From Clostridiales bacterium (lineage in GTDB: Bacteria > Bacillota > Clostridia > Christensenellales > Aristaeellaceae), in assembly GCA_004557125.1 (NCBI GenBank), contig SFET01000025.1, positions 1-64,000 on the forward strand: DNA of 64,000 nt. The letters run 5' to 3'. The notes below the pieces were generated by a model. It saw only the letters and a program-made list of their open reading frames with translations. It did no database searches and was not told the DNA's origin. The number at the start of each line of letters is the position of its first letter. Within the stretch, counting starts at the first letter, position 1. Positions 51,441 to 60,553 of the stretch are shown here, piece by piece. The position numbers and the translations under genes were made by a program.

Positions 51441-52694
51441 GTGAGCCAATCGAACAATCGGCCCTATCCCCAGGGCCAGCGCATTCCCCAGGGTTCGCGC
51501 GGCCCGCAGCGGCCGGCGTCCCGACCGGGACAGTATTCCGCCGGCGGTGCGGGAAGGCCGCCGGTGCGCCAGGGGGGAAACCCGCAGGCGCGCCGGCCCG
51601 CCGCAAGCGATCCCCGCAGAAGCGCACCGCCCAGACGGCGCAGCGGCGGACGGATTCCGGATCTGGGCAAGCTGCTGGTCGGCGGCCTCGTGGCGGTGGT
51701 TCTGGCGTACATGCTGCAGTGCATGTGGCCCGACGGCTTCCCGCTCAAGACGAAGCAGGATTCCGGCAGCACCGCGGTGCAGGCGGTCTCGGAGATTCAC
51801 TCCGGCGGCCCGATCCGCATCAATGAGGTGATGAGCGGAAATCAGAACGTGCTCAGCATCGAGGACGGCAGCACGCCGGACTGGATCGAGATCGCAAACA
51901 TCGGAAAGAGCTCGGTGAATCTGTCCGGATACAGCCTGTCCAAGACGGCGAATTCCGTGACGGTATTCACCTTCCCCGAGGTCTGGGTCAATCCCGGCGA
52001 GTGCGTGCTGGTGTACGCCGACAGCCGTCTGCGCGAGACCGCGGGCGAGGATCTGCACGCGCCCTTCCGGCTCTCCTCGGCGGGAGATACGCTGATGCTC
52101 TTCAACGACGGCGGCACGGCCATCGATACGGTGAATCTGCCGGCGCTGCCGCGCAATGCGTCCTTTGCCCGCGTGGATACGTCCACCTGGCAGGTGAGCA
52201 ATCAGCCCACGCCCGGCATGCTCAACACCGAGGAGAATTACCGCGCACTCAACGAGCCCGCCAACGACAGCCCGGTAATCATGACGGAGCTGATGTCCGG
52301 CAACGCGACGACGCTGGCGGATGAGAACGGCCTGTACTACGACTACATTGAGCTGTACAACCGCTCCGGCGAGGCCGTGAACCTCTCGGGATGGTATCTG
52401 TCGGACAATCCGGCCAGCACGCGCATGTGGCGCTTCCCGGATGTGACCCTGAACCCCGGCGAGTACCTGGTGGTGTTTGCCTCGGGCCTGGACCGCAAGG
52501 AGGATGTGACCCATCTGCACACCAACTTCTCCCTGAGTACGGAGGGTGAACAGGTGGTGCTCTCCAACGCCCAGGGCCGCCAGATGGACAGCGTGACCTT
52601 CGATCTGCTGCGCAAGGACGTGGCCTGGTCGCGCGCCGACGACGGCAGCTGGACCGACGCCAAGCAGCCCAGCCCCGGACGGGCCAACCCCTGA
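51441..52694 (+). CDS. membrane-anchored double lamin-tail protein
   Basis: A 417-residue protein. A 70-residue basic, Pro/Arg/Gly/Gln-rich cytoplasmic tail precedes one membrane helix (about 77-95), so the C-terminal part is outside. It contains two lamin-tail domains (from near 125 INEVMSGN... and 280 TELMSGN...), closely related to those of the CotH protein at the head of the operon (GGAGTCCAC-free GTG start at 51441 with GGGAGGG upstream). It lacks a kinase domain. It may be a partner or substrate of the CotH kinase. Confidence 0.85.
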   Translation: MSQSNNRPYPQGQRIPQGSRGPQRPASRPGQYSAGGAGRPPVRQGGNPQARRPAASDPRRSAPPRRRSGGRIPDLGKLLVGGLVAVVLAYMLQCMWPDGFPLKTKQDSGSTAVQAVSEIHSGGPIRINEVMSGNQNVLSIEDGSTPDWIEIANIGKSSVNLSGYSLSKTANSVTVFTFPEVWVNPGECVLVYADSRLRETAGEDLHAPFRLSSAGDTLMLFNDGGTAIDTVNLPALPRNASFARVDTSTWQVSNQPTPGMLNTEENYRALNEPANDSPVIMTELMSGNATTLADENGLYYDYIELYNRSGEAVNLSGWYLSDNPASTRMWRFPDVTLNPGEYLVVFASGLDRKEDVTHLHTNFSLSTEGEQVVLSNAQGRQMDSVTFDLLRKDVAWSRADDGSWTDAKQPSPGRANP

Positions 52695-52701
52695 TGATGT
52701 G

Positions 52702-52744
52702 AAACAACGCCGCCGGATGCCATTGCATCCGGCGGCGCGCTGTT
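52702..52744 (+). terminator. terminator of the CotH-VTC operon
   Basis: CGCCGCCGGATGC (52708-52720) pairs with GCATCCGGCGGCG (52725-52737), loop CATT, extended by AAACA / TGTTT. Confidence 0.8.
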
Positions 52745-52780
52745 TCTGGAAGTGAAGATGTCCCCGATGGGAACACGGAC

Positions 52781-52826
52781 AAACGATGTGCCGCCCGGCC
52801 AGCAGGCCGGGCGGCACATCGTTTTT
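52781..52826. terminator. 20-bp bidirectional terminator
   Basis: AAACGATGTGCCGCCCGGCC (52781-52800) pairs perfectly with its complement at 52805-52824, loop AGCA, then TT. It closes the minus-strand gene at 52835 and backs up the preceding terminator. Confidence 0.88.
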
Positions 52827-52834
52827 GGATCGGA

Positions 52835-53308
52835 TCAGGCCTCCAGCGTGACGCTGCGGGAGATGCCGTAGACGTAATACTGGATGGTGATCTTGCGGGT
52901 GGCGCCTGCGGGGGCGCGGGTGATCAGCTTCAGGTTGATCTGGGCGCCGGTGCGCGCGGGCACGTCCAGGCCGTCACCGGTGAGGGAGTAGACGGCCACG
53001 TCGCCGGGTGCGCCGGTGACGGAGATGTTCAGCCACTCCGCATCGAAGATCCCGCGGTTGGTGAGGGTGATGCTCACGTCCACCAGGGTGTAATTGGAGG
53101 CGTCGCCCAGCGCCTCGTTGGAGAGCAGCTGCGGCGCGGTGCCGGATGTGAGCACGCTCTGGATGGAGGCGAAGGCATCGGGATAGTCCGCGGCGGCTGC
53201 GGAGACGCTGCTCACGCTGGTGCGCAGGGAGCCGCCGGCGAAAAAGAGCGCGCCGAAGGCCAGCAGCAGCACCAGAATCAGACAGAGGACAAAGTTCAAC
53301 GGTTTCAA
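52835..53308 (-). CDS. exported single-helix hypothetical protein
   Basis: A 157-residue protein with an N-terminal hydrophobic helix (LCLILVLLLAFGALFFA), either an uncleaved anchor or a signal peptide, and a beta-sandwich-like outer domain (VDVSITLTNRGIFDAEWLNI, VYSLTGDGLDVPARTGA). I do not recognise a family, though the last 90 residues resemble small Ig-like adhesive folds. Start TTG 53308 with GAGGTGA before it. It is convergent with the CotH operon and divergent from polA. Confidence 0.65.
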   Translation of the reverse strand: MKPLNFVLCLILVLLLAFGALFFAGGSLRTSVSSVSAAAADYPDAFASIQSVLTSGTAPQLLSNEALGDASNYTLVDVSITLTNRGIFDAEWLNISVTGAPGDVAVYSLTGDGLDVPARTGAQINLKLITRAPAGATRKITIQYYVYGISRSVTLEA

Positions 53309-53382
53309 GGAATCACCTCGGGATGTTGTTTCAGTAGCAGCGCGGCATTCGCGTGGTCGGGAAGCGCCGTCTGCATGATGCT

Positions 53383-53507
53383 ATGATTGTCGCTCCCTCA
53401 GTTGAGTGAGCGACCCGGCCAAGCCTGGTGGCTTGCCGAATCAATATGGAACCATGATTGTCGCTCCCTCAGACGAGTGAGCGACCCGGCCAAGCCTGGC
53501 GGCTTGC
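53383..53507. repeat. tandem double-hairpin repeat, period 71
   Basis: Two copies (53383-53436 and 53454-53507) identical at all but three of 54 positions. Each has hairpin 1, GTCGCTC / GAGCGAC, and hairpin 2, CAAGCC / GGCTTG with loop TGGT or TGGC. The three differences fall in loops or loop-proximal bases, so pairing of the stems is kept. It may be a genome-wide intergenic (REP-like) family. Confidence 0.75.
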
Positions 53508-53584
53508 TTCCCCATTGTACCATCTCCACTCCGAACTGTCCATATCCCAACACTGTTTTTTCACAAATGGTTCGCTTTCGCCGT

Positions 53585-53613
53585 TTGCTATTTATGCAGC
53601 ATTTTGGTATAAT
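53585..53613 (+). promoter_or_regulatory. promoter of polA
   Basis: TTGCTA (53585-53590), 17-base spacer, TATAAT (53608-53613). Confidence 0.85.
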
Positions 53614-53647
53614 AAACTGGGATTATGGTATAAAGGAGCTTCCCGGT

Positions 53648-56221
53648 ATGGAAAAGATGGTCCTGCTGGACGGTTACAGCCTGATGTATCGCGCATATCA
53701 TGCGCTGCAGACCCCGATGAGCGCGCCGGACGGCACGCCCACAAATGCAGTGCACGGCTTTGTGATGATGCTGCTGAAGGTGATCGGCGAGGAGAAGCCC
53801 GACGGCCTGGCCGTGGCCTTCGACATGCACGCGCCCACCTTCCGCAAGGAGATCTTCGACGGATACAAGGCCACCCGCAAGCCCATGCCCGACGACCTGC
53901 GCGCCCAGGATCCCATCATCCGCGAGCTGATCGCGCGCATGGAGATTCCGATTCTGGAGTGCCCCGGCTACGAGGCCGATGACATCCTCGGCACGGTGTC
54001 GAAGGCCTGCGAGGAGGGGGGGCGGCAGGTGCTGCTGGTCACGGGCGATCGTGATTCCTTCCAGCTCTCCGGGGAGCACACCACCATTCTCTACACCCGC
54101 AAGGGCATCAGCGACACCTGCCGCGTGACCCCGGAGTATGTGCGTCAGACCTACGGCGTGGAACCGATTCAGCTGATTGACGTCAAAAGTCTGATGGGCG
54201 ACGCGTCGGACAACATCCCCGGCGTGACCGGCGTTGGCGAAAAGACGGCGCTAAAGCTGATCCAGACCTACGGCAGTCTGGAGGAGACGCTGGCGAACGC
54301 GGAGACCAAGGAGAAGGGCAAGCTGCGGGAGAAGCTGATGAATGGTGCGGAGCAGGCCCGCATGAGCCGCCGCCTGGCCGAGATCGTGCGCAACGCACCC
54401 GTGGAGATGGACTTCGACGGCTGGAGGCTGGGCAAGCTGACGGGTGGCATCCCCCGGCTGAAGGAGCTGGGCATGAACATGGCCGCAAAGAAGCTGGCCG
54501 AGGTGGCGGCGGAGCTCTGTCCCGACGCAGTGGAGATCGAGCCTGTGCAGGAGGCCCCCAGGGCGAAGGTGGAGCACCTGCAGAGCCTGGACGAGCTGCG
54601 CGCGAAGTGCGAGGGCGCGGAGGTACTTCCCTGGGCGGCGCTGCATCTGGGCGCGGAGCTGAGCCTGTCCGCGCCGGGAATGAACCTGTCTCTGGCGCTG
54701 GGCGGCGATCTGCTGTCGGCGGGAGTCAGCGACGCGGAGGCCGTGGAGGCGGTGCTGCCGCTGCTGAAGCGCGCATCGCGGGTGGACGTGTGGAACGTGA
54801 AGGCGCTGCCGGTGGCGGCGGAGGATCTGGAGAAGTCGGCCTTCGACGTGATGCTGGCGGCCTACGTGCTCAGCCCCCAGCGGCGGTCCTTTGAAGCGGA
54901 TGCGCTGTGCGAGGACGAGGGAATTTCGGGCTTTGCGGTCTGCCCTGCGGAGGCGATTCACCGCCTTGCCGCGGAGCAGGAGGAACAGATGCGTGCGCGC
55001 GACCTGGACGGCGTGTTCCGGGACATCGAGATGCCGCTGGCCTTCGTGCTGCGGGACATGGAGCAGGAGGGCTTCCTGGTGGACGCGGATGCGCTGCGCC
55101 AGCTGGGCGTGTCCTTCGACGCGACCATCGCCCGCCTGATTGACGAGATCGCGGAGCTGGCGGGGGAGAGGATCAACCTCAATTCCCCCAAGCAGCTGGG
55201 CGAGATGCTGTTTGAGCGCATGGGCCTGCCCGCGCCGAAGAAGACCCGCACGGGCTACTCCACCAGCGCGGAGGTGCTGGAGGAGCTGGCGGCGGAGCAC
55301 CCGGTGTGCGCGAAGATTCTGGAGTACCGCAAGTACTCCAAGCTGCGCTCCACCTACATCGATTCATTGATTCAGCTTCGCGATGCGCAGGGCCGCGTGC
55401 ACACCCACTTCGATCAGGTGGGTACGGCCACGGGCCGATTGAGTTCGTCGGAGCCAAATCTGCAGAACATCCCCGTGCGCACCGAGCTTGGAAGGGAGAT
55501 TCGCGGCGCGTTCATTGCGAAGCCGGGCCATGTGCTGGTGGACGCGGACTACTCCCAGATCGAGCTGCGGGTGCTGGCGCACATCTCCGGCGACGAGACG
55601 ATGATCGACGCGTTCCGCAAGGGCGAGGACATCCACGCCCGCACGGCGGCAGAGGTCTACGGCGTGCCCTTCGATCAGGTGACGCACCAGATGCGCTCGG
55701 CTTCGAAGGCGGTGAACTTCGGCATCGTCTACGGCATCTCGGACTTCGCGCTGGCAAAGAACATCGGCGTGAGCCGCCACGAGGCGCGGGACTTCATCAA
55801 CCGCTACTTTGAGCGCTACCCCGGCGTGAAGGCCTACATGGAGCAGTCCGTGCAGGACGCGCGGGAGCGCGGCTATGCGGTGACGCTGATGGGGCGGCGG
55901 CGGTACCTGCCGGAGCTGGCCAGCAGCAACTTCAACGTGCGCTCCTTCGGCGAGCGCTGCGCCATGAACAGTCCGATTCAGGGCACGGCGGCAGACATCA
56001 TCAAGCTGGCCATGATCCGGGTGGACCGGGAGCTGAAGCGGCGGAAGATGCAGACGAAGCTGATCCTGCAGGTGCACGACGAATTGATCCTGGAGGCCCC
56101 GGCGGAGGAGGCCGACGCGGCTGCGGCGCTCTTGAAGGAGTGCATGGAGGGCGTGATGCAGCTGGAGGTGCCGCTCAAGACCGACATTACCACGGGAGGC
56201 GACTGGCGTGCCTGCAAATAA
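53648..56221 (+). CDS. polA: DNA polymerase I
   Basis: An 857-residue family A polymerase for Okazaki processing and repair. The 5'-3' exonuclease domain (1-290) has DGYSLMYRAYHAL, KATRKPMPDDL, ECPGYEADDI and SLMGDASDNIPGV. The middle 3'-5' exonuclease-like domain lacks clear catalytic acids. The polymerase has motif A VDADYSQIELRVLAHISGDE, motif B RSASKAVNFGIVYG and motif C QVHDELILEAP. ATG 53648 follows AAAGGAG. It overlaps coaE by 14 bases. Confidence 0.97.
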   Translation: MEKMVLLDGYSLMYRAYHALQTPMSAPDGTPTNAVHGFVMMLLKVIGEEKPDGLAVAFDMHAPTFRKEIFDGYKATRKPMPDDLRAQDPIIRELIARMEIPILECPGYEADDILGTVSKACEEGGRQVLLVTGDRDSFQLSGEHTTILYTRKGISDTCRVTPEYVRQTYGVEPIQLIDVKSLMGDASDNIPGVTGVGEKTALKLIQTYGSLEETLANAETKEKGKLREKLMNGAEQARMSRRLAEIVRNAPVEMDFDGWRLGKLTGGIPRLKELGMNMAAKKLAEVAAELCPDAVEIEPVQEAPRAKVEHLQSLDELRAKCEGAEVLPWAALHLGAELSLSAPGMNLSLALGGDLLSAGVSDAEAVEAVLPLLKRASRVDVWNVKALPVAAEDLEKSAFDVMLAAYVLSPQRRSFEADALCEDEGISGFAVCPAEAIHRLAAEQEEQMRARDLDGVFRDIEMPLAFVLRDMEQEGFLVDADALRQLGVSFDATIARLIDEIAELAGERINLNSPKQLGEMLFERMGLPAPKKTRTGYSTSAEVLEELAAEHPVCAKILEYRKYSKLRSTYIDSLIQLRDAQGRVHTHFDQVGTATGRLSSSEPNLQNIPVRTELGREIRGAFIAKPGHVLVDADYSQIELRVLAHISGDETMIDAFRKGEDIHARTAAEVYGVPFDQVTHQMRSASKAVNFGIVYGISDFALAKNIGVSRHEARDFINRYFERYPGVKAYMEQSVQDARERGYAVTLMGRRRYLPELASSNFNVRSFGERCAMNSPIQGTAADIIKLAMIRVDRELKRRKMQTKLILQVHDELILEAPAEEADAAAALLKECMEGVMQLEVPLKTDITTGGDWRACK

Positions 56222-56825
56222 GACCTATGTGGTGGGACTGACCGGCGGCATCGGCTGCGGCAAGAGCGAGGCGGCAAAGTATCTGTGCAGCCTGGGCGCG
56301 AAGCACATCGATGCGGACGCCATTTCCCGGTCGCTGACAGCCGATGACGGCGCAGCGCTTCCGGAGCTTCGCCGCATCTTCGGCGACGGGATTTTCAATG
56401 ATGATGGCAGCCTGAACCGCCGCGCGCTGGGCGATCTGGTGTTCAGCGACGTGGGCAGCAAGCGGGCGCTGGAGGGCGTGATTCACCCGCTGGTGCAGCG
56501 GCAGGTGATGGACGAGATCGCGGCGGCGAGCGCTGCGGGCATACCGGTGACGATACTGGACGTGCCGCTGCTGTTTGAGACGGGCATGGATGTGCTCTGC
56601 GACGAGACCTGGACCATGAGCGTGGCGCCGGAGGTGCAGGTGCGGCGCGTGTGCGTGCGGGACGGCATGACCGAGGAGCAGGCGCGCGCACGCATCGCGG
56701 GCCAGTTGCCCATGGAGGAGCGCAACGCACGGGCGAATAAGGTCATCAACAGCGACCGGCCCGTGGAAAAGACCCAGGCGGAGCTGAATGCGCTGTATAT
56801 GCAGCTGCTGCGCCGCATTGGATAG
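56208..56825 (+). CDS. coaE: dephospho-CoA kinase
   Basis: A 205-residue enzyme for the last step of coenzyme A synthesis. The P-loop is VGLTGGIGCGKSEAAKYL, then HIDADAISRSL, VIHPLVQRQVM, LDVPLLFETGMDVLCD and a lid with ARIAGQLPMEERNARA. The GTG start lies inside the end of polA with GGGAGG upstream, a common polA-coaE coupling. It complements coaBC, found at 26.6 kb. Confidence 0.95.
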   Translation: MPANKTYVVGLTGGIGCGKSEAAKYLCSLGAKHIDADAISRSLTADDGAALPELRRIFGDGIFNDDGSLNRRALGDLVFSDVGSKRALEGVIHPLVQRQVMDEIAAASAAGIPVTILDVPLLFETGMDVLCDETWTMSVAPEVQVRRVCVRDGMTEEQARARIAGQLPMEERNARANKVINSDRPVEKTQAELNALYMQLLRRIG

Positions 56826-56848
56826 AGTACGGAGGAAAGACGCAGAGT

Positions 56849-57472
56849 ATGGCGCAAAACAAGCGACGTCCCCGCGTGCGCAGGGCGCGGCGCAGGAGAC
56901 GAATTTACAAGGCGATCGGCATTGCGGTGCTGGTGCTGGCGCTGATCGGTCTGGGCACGGCCGTGCTGATGGACCGGCTGGCGGAGCAGTCCCTGCAGCG
57001 CTACCCGATGGAGTACACCGATCTGATTCGCAGCTGCGCGGCGGAGGAGGGCCTGGAGCCGGCCTACGTGGCGGCGGTGATCCTGGCGGAGTCGAGCTAC
57101 AATCCTCAGGCGGTGAGCAGCGTCAACGCCCAGGGCCTGATGCAGATCATGCCGGAGACCGGCGCATGGATCGCCGGGAAGTTCGATGAGAGCTATGTGG
57201 ACGGCTGTCTGTTCGATCCGGAGACCAACATCCGCTACGGCTGCTGGTATCTGGGCTACCTGCTCAGGCGCTACGACGGCGACAAGACCTGCAGCACCGC
57301 GGCCTACCACTCCGGTCAGGGCACGGTGGACGGCTGGCTGAAGGATCCCCAGTACAGCACGGACGGAAGGACGCTGAACATCATCGGCGGCCCGCGGGCA
57401 AATACATATGTGGGCAGAGTTTTGGAGTATTATGAAAAGTATAAGCAGTTGTATGAGAAGCTGGAGGCCTAG
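56849..57472 (+). CDS. membrane-anchored lytic transglycosylase (SLT family)
   Basis: A 207-residue peptidoglycan-cleaving enzyme. A very basic N-terminus (RRPRVRRARRRRR) precedes a membrane helix (about 26-47). The SLT domain has the catalytic glutamate in AVILAESSYNPQAVS, then GLMQIMPETGAWIA, NIRYGCWYLGYLL and AAYHSGQGTVDGWL. It is the usual neighbour of polA-coaE in many Firmicutes. Its end overlaps the next gene by 41 bases. Confidence 0.92.
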   Translation: MAQNKRRPRVRRARRRRRIYKAIGIAVLVLALIGLGTAVLMDRLAEQSLQRYPMEYTDLIRSCAAEEGLEPAYVAAVILAESSYNPQAVSSVNAQGLMQIMPETGAWIAGKFDESYVDGCLFDPETNIRYGCWYLGYLLRRYDGDKTCSTAAYHSGQGTVDGWLKDPQYSTDGRTLNIIGGPRANTYVGRVLEYYEKYKQLYEKLEA

Positions 57473-59138
57473 GTGTGCGCTTGCGCTGCTGCTGTCGCTG
57501 TGCCTGCTGACGGGCTGTGCGGCGCTGGCGGAGGAGCCCAATCCCTGGATTGTGGAGGACGGCCAGGCCGATCCGGCGGGAGACGCCGCCGAGGCGCCGG
57601 CTGACGGCGGCTTTGCGGACAGCGCTGCGCAGCAGGCGGCGGAGCAGGCGCTGAACAGCCATGCCGGCATCGATATGGACGCCGACCTGCGCCTGGGCTA
57701 CGTGGCCGCGACGGAGAGCCAGCAGATCAATCCCTTTCTGTGCAACGAGCGGGATCTGCTGAGCCTGAACCAGCTGGTGTTTGAATCGGTGGTGGAGCTG
57801 GACGACGAGTTCAAGCCGAGGCCGCTGCTGGCGGACAGCTGGACGGTGGAGGGGAAGACCTGGACCTTCAAGCTGCGGGACGGCATCGTCTTTCACAACG
57901 GCGCGCCGCTCACGTCCACGGATGTGGTGCGCAGCTACGAGGCGTTTTTGTCGGCGGGATCGACGAATCCCTACTACAAGCGCCTGTCGCTGATCGAGAG
58001 CATGGAGGCCACCGACACGCTGACCCTCACCGTCAAGTCCAAGTACGAGGGCTACGTCACCCTCTACGCCATGATCTTCCCGGTGGTGCAGCAGTCCACC
58101 ATCAATGAGAGCATGGCCCGGGGCACCGGCCCCTACTGGTACACCCAGTTTGTGTACGGCGTGGGCCTGCGCCTGGAGGCCAACCCGCTGTGGTGGAAGA
58201 ACGATCCGGAGGTGCACAGCATCGCCGCGGTGAACTATGCGGACTCCGGCGACGCACTGGAGGCGCTCAAGTGCCGGGAGATCAACATCCTGTGCACCCA
58301 GAGCGACAACGCCTCCTTCAGCCGCAACCTCTCGGAGTACACCAGCATGGACTACGTGACCAACACCTACGAGATGCTGGTGCCGAACCTGAATGAGGAT
58401 TCCGTGATGAGCGACGTGCGCATCCGCCAGGCGGTGATGTACGCCATCGATCGTGCGGCGCTGGCGTCCAACGCCTATCTGGGCATGGGCATACAGTGCG
58501 AGGTTCCGGTGAACCCCAGCTCCTGGCTGTACGAGAGCCAGAGCGCCATCTACTATTACAGCCCGGAGCGCGCGCTGCAGCTGCTCAAGAGCTGCGGCTG
58601 GGAGGACCTGACCGGAGACGGCATCCTCAACCAGGTGGACGGCGTGATTCTGAAGGATCTGGAGCTGCGGCTGGTCACCTACAACGAGTCCACCAATTCC
58701 ATCCGGGAGAACGCCTGCAACATGATCGCGGAGTATCTGTCGAAGGTAGGCGTGAAGGTGTCGATTGAGGTGCGCGGTCGGGAGCGCGTGCTGCGCTACA
58801 TCCGCGAGGGCGATTACGACATCGCGCTGGTGGGCGTGAATCTCAGCGAGGTGCCGGATCTGTCCCAGATGTTCCGCAGCGGCGGCAGCATTAACCTGAA
58901 CAACTATGGAAACGAAGAGATGAAGGCGCTGCTGGAGCAGCTCTCCACGGCGCAGACGGAGGCGGAGCTCAAATCGCTCTACAGCCAGATTCAGATGAAC
59001 GTGGTGGAGCGGCTGCCGGTGCTGGGCATGCTGTTCCGTACGGGAACGGTGCTCTCCACCCGATCTCTGGCCGGGCTGAGCGGAATCCGCGTGGAAAATA
59101 CCCTCAACGGCATCGAATTCATGTCAAAAGGGGGATAA
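57432..59138 (+). CDS. ABC transporter peptide-type substrate-binding lipoprotein
   Basis: A 568-residue SBP_bac_5 protein. The signal ends in the lipobox LLTGC (Cys29), so it is anchored to the outer face. It shows LGYVAATESQQINPFL, PLLADSWTVEGKTWTFKLRDGIVFHNGAPL and VRQAV-type VRIRQAVMYAIDR, the family signatures. It has no permease or ATPase gene nearby, so it must share a transporter encoded elsewhere or act in sensing. Start ATG 57432 with GGAG upstream; ATG 57453 is possible. Confidence 0.9.
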   Translation: MKSISSCMRSWRPRCALALLLSLCLLTGCAALAEEPNPWIVEDGQADPAGDAAEAPADGGFADSAAQQAAEQALNSHAGIDMDADLRLGYVAATESQQINPFLCNERDLLSLNQLVFESVVELDDEFKPRPLLADSWTVEGKTWTFKLRDGIVFHNGAPLTSTDVVRSYEAFLSAGSTNPYYKRLSLIESMEATDTLTLTVKSKYEGYVTLYAMIFPVVQQSTINESMARGTGPYWYTQFVYGVGLRLEANPLWWKNDPEVHSIAAVNYADSGDALEALKCREINILCTQSDNASFSRNLSEYTSMDYVTNTYEMLVPNLNEDSVMSDVRIRQAVMYAIDRAALASNAYLGMGIQCEVPVNPSSWLYESQSAIYYYSPERALQLLKSCGWEDLTGDGILNQVDGVILKDLELRLVTYNESTNSIRENACNMIAEYLSKVGVKVSIEVRGRERVLRYIREGDYDIALVGVNLSEVPDLSQMFRSGGSINLNNYGNEEMKALLEQLSTAQTEAELKSLYSQIQMNVVERLPVLGMLFRTGTVLSTRSLAGLSGIRVENTLNGIEFMSKGG

Positions 59139-59163
59139 AAACAGAACCGAGGTGAAATCTATA

Positions 59164-59922
<759 letters not shown>

Positions 59923-59941
59923 ACTGTGCCCATATGGAACG

Positions 59942-59968
59942 GCGGTCGCTGAAGAGCGGCCGCTTTTT
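59942..59968 (+). terminator. terminator of the polA-to-hydrolase group
   Basis: GCGGTCGCT (59942-59950) pairs with AGCGGCCGC (59955-59963, one G-T pair), loop GAAG, then five T. Confidence 0.9.
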
Positions 59969-60034
59969 CATGTCCCGATGCAGGAAGGCGATCGACAAAG
60001 CTGCGTGCCGGCGAAGGAATAACAGATTCTTTGC

Positions 60035-60062
60035 TTGACAGGCGCTGTCAACGGACTATAAT
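60035..60062 (+). promoter_or_regulatory. promoter of the marR-tauE pair
   Basis: TTGACA (60035-60040), 16-base spacer, TATAAT (60057-60062): full consensus hexamers. The -35 is part of a 17-bp palindrome. Confidence 0.92.
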
Positions 60063-60094
60063 ATTGTTCGAAACAAAACTGTTCGAAAACGAAC
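60035..60094. promoter_or_regulatory. operator palindromes of the MarR-type regulator
   Basis: TTGACAG-GCG-CTGTCAA (60035-60051) is a perfect palindrome over the -35. TTGTT-CGA-AACAA (60064-60076) and GTTCG-AAAA-CGAAC (60081-60094) follow the -10. Binding at these would block transcription, consistent with autorepression. Confidence 0.6.
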
Positions 60095-60111
60095 TGAATC
60101 TGGAGGCACGG

Positions 60112-60549
60112 ATGAAGGAATTGTTCTGGGACGGTCTGTGCGTGGCGCGGGCGCTGTACGAATCGCAGATGGATGCGGTCAGTCGGGCGCAGGATCTGGC
60201 GCGAGTGGAGCTGGACATCCTGCTGTTTCTGGCGAACAATCCGCAGTTTGACACGGCCACGGAGATCGTGCAGTGGCGCAACATCTCCAAGGCGCACGTC
60301 TCGCAGGGGGTTAAGGCGCTGGAGCAGCGGGGCTATCTGGAGCGCTGGTACGCGCGGGACAACCGCAGAACCATTCACCTGCGCCTGCGGCAGGAAGCGG
60401 GCGCTGCGGTGGAAGCGGGGCGCGCGGCGCAGCATCGGTACCGTTCGCTGTTGTTTCAGGGCTTCAGTGAGGAGGAGCTGGAGCAGTTCTGTGGCTTTTT
60501 TGGCCGCATAGCCGCAAATGCCCGCGCACAACTGAAAGAAGGAAAATGA
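60112..60549 (+). CDS. MarR family transcriptional regulator
   Basis: A 145-residue winged-helix regulator. The recognition-helix region is ATEIVQWRNISKAHVSQGVKALEQRGYLER and the wing is ARDNRRTIHLRL. ATG 60112 follows GGAGG; the longer frame to 60031 begins upstream of the promoter -10 and is rejected. It lies 4 bases before the TauE exporter, so it most likely controls that gene in response to its substrate. Confidence 0.92.
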   Translation: MKELFWDGLCVARALYESQMDAVSRAQDLARVELDILLFLANNPQFDTATEIVQWRNISKAHVSQGVKALEQRGYLERWYARDNRRTIHLRLRQEAGAAVEAGRAAQHRYRSLLFQGFSEEELEQFCGFFGRIAANARAQLKEGK

Positions 60550-60553
60550 GGAT

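Larger units (their letters stand above)
53309..53647. other. 339-base region between divergent genes
   Basis: It holds the 71-base-period tandem repeat (53383-53507) and the polA promoter (53585-53613). There is no gene. The first 70 bases have no visible promoter for the minus-strand gene. Confidence 0.6.
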
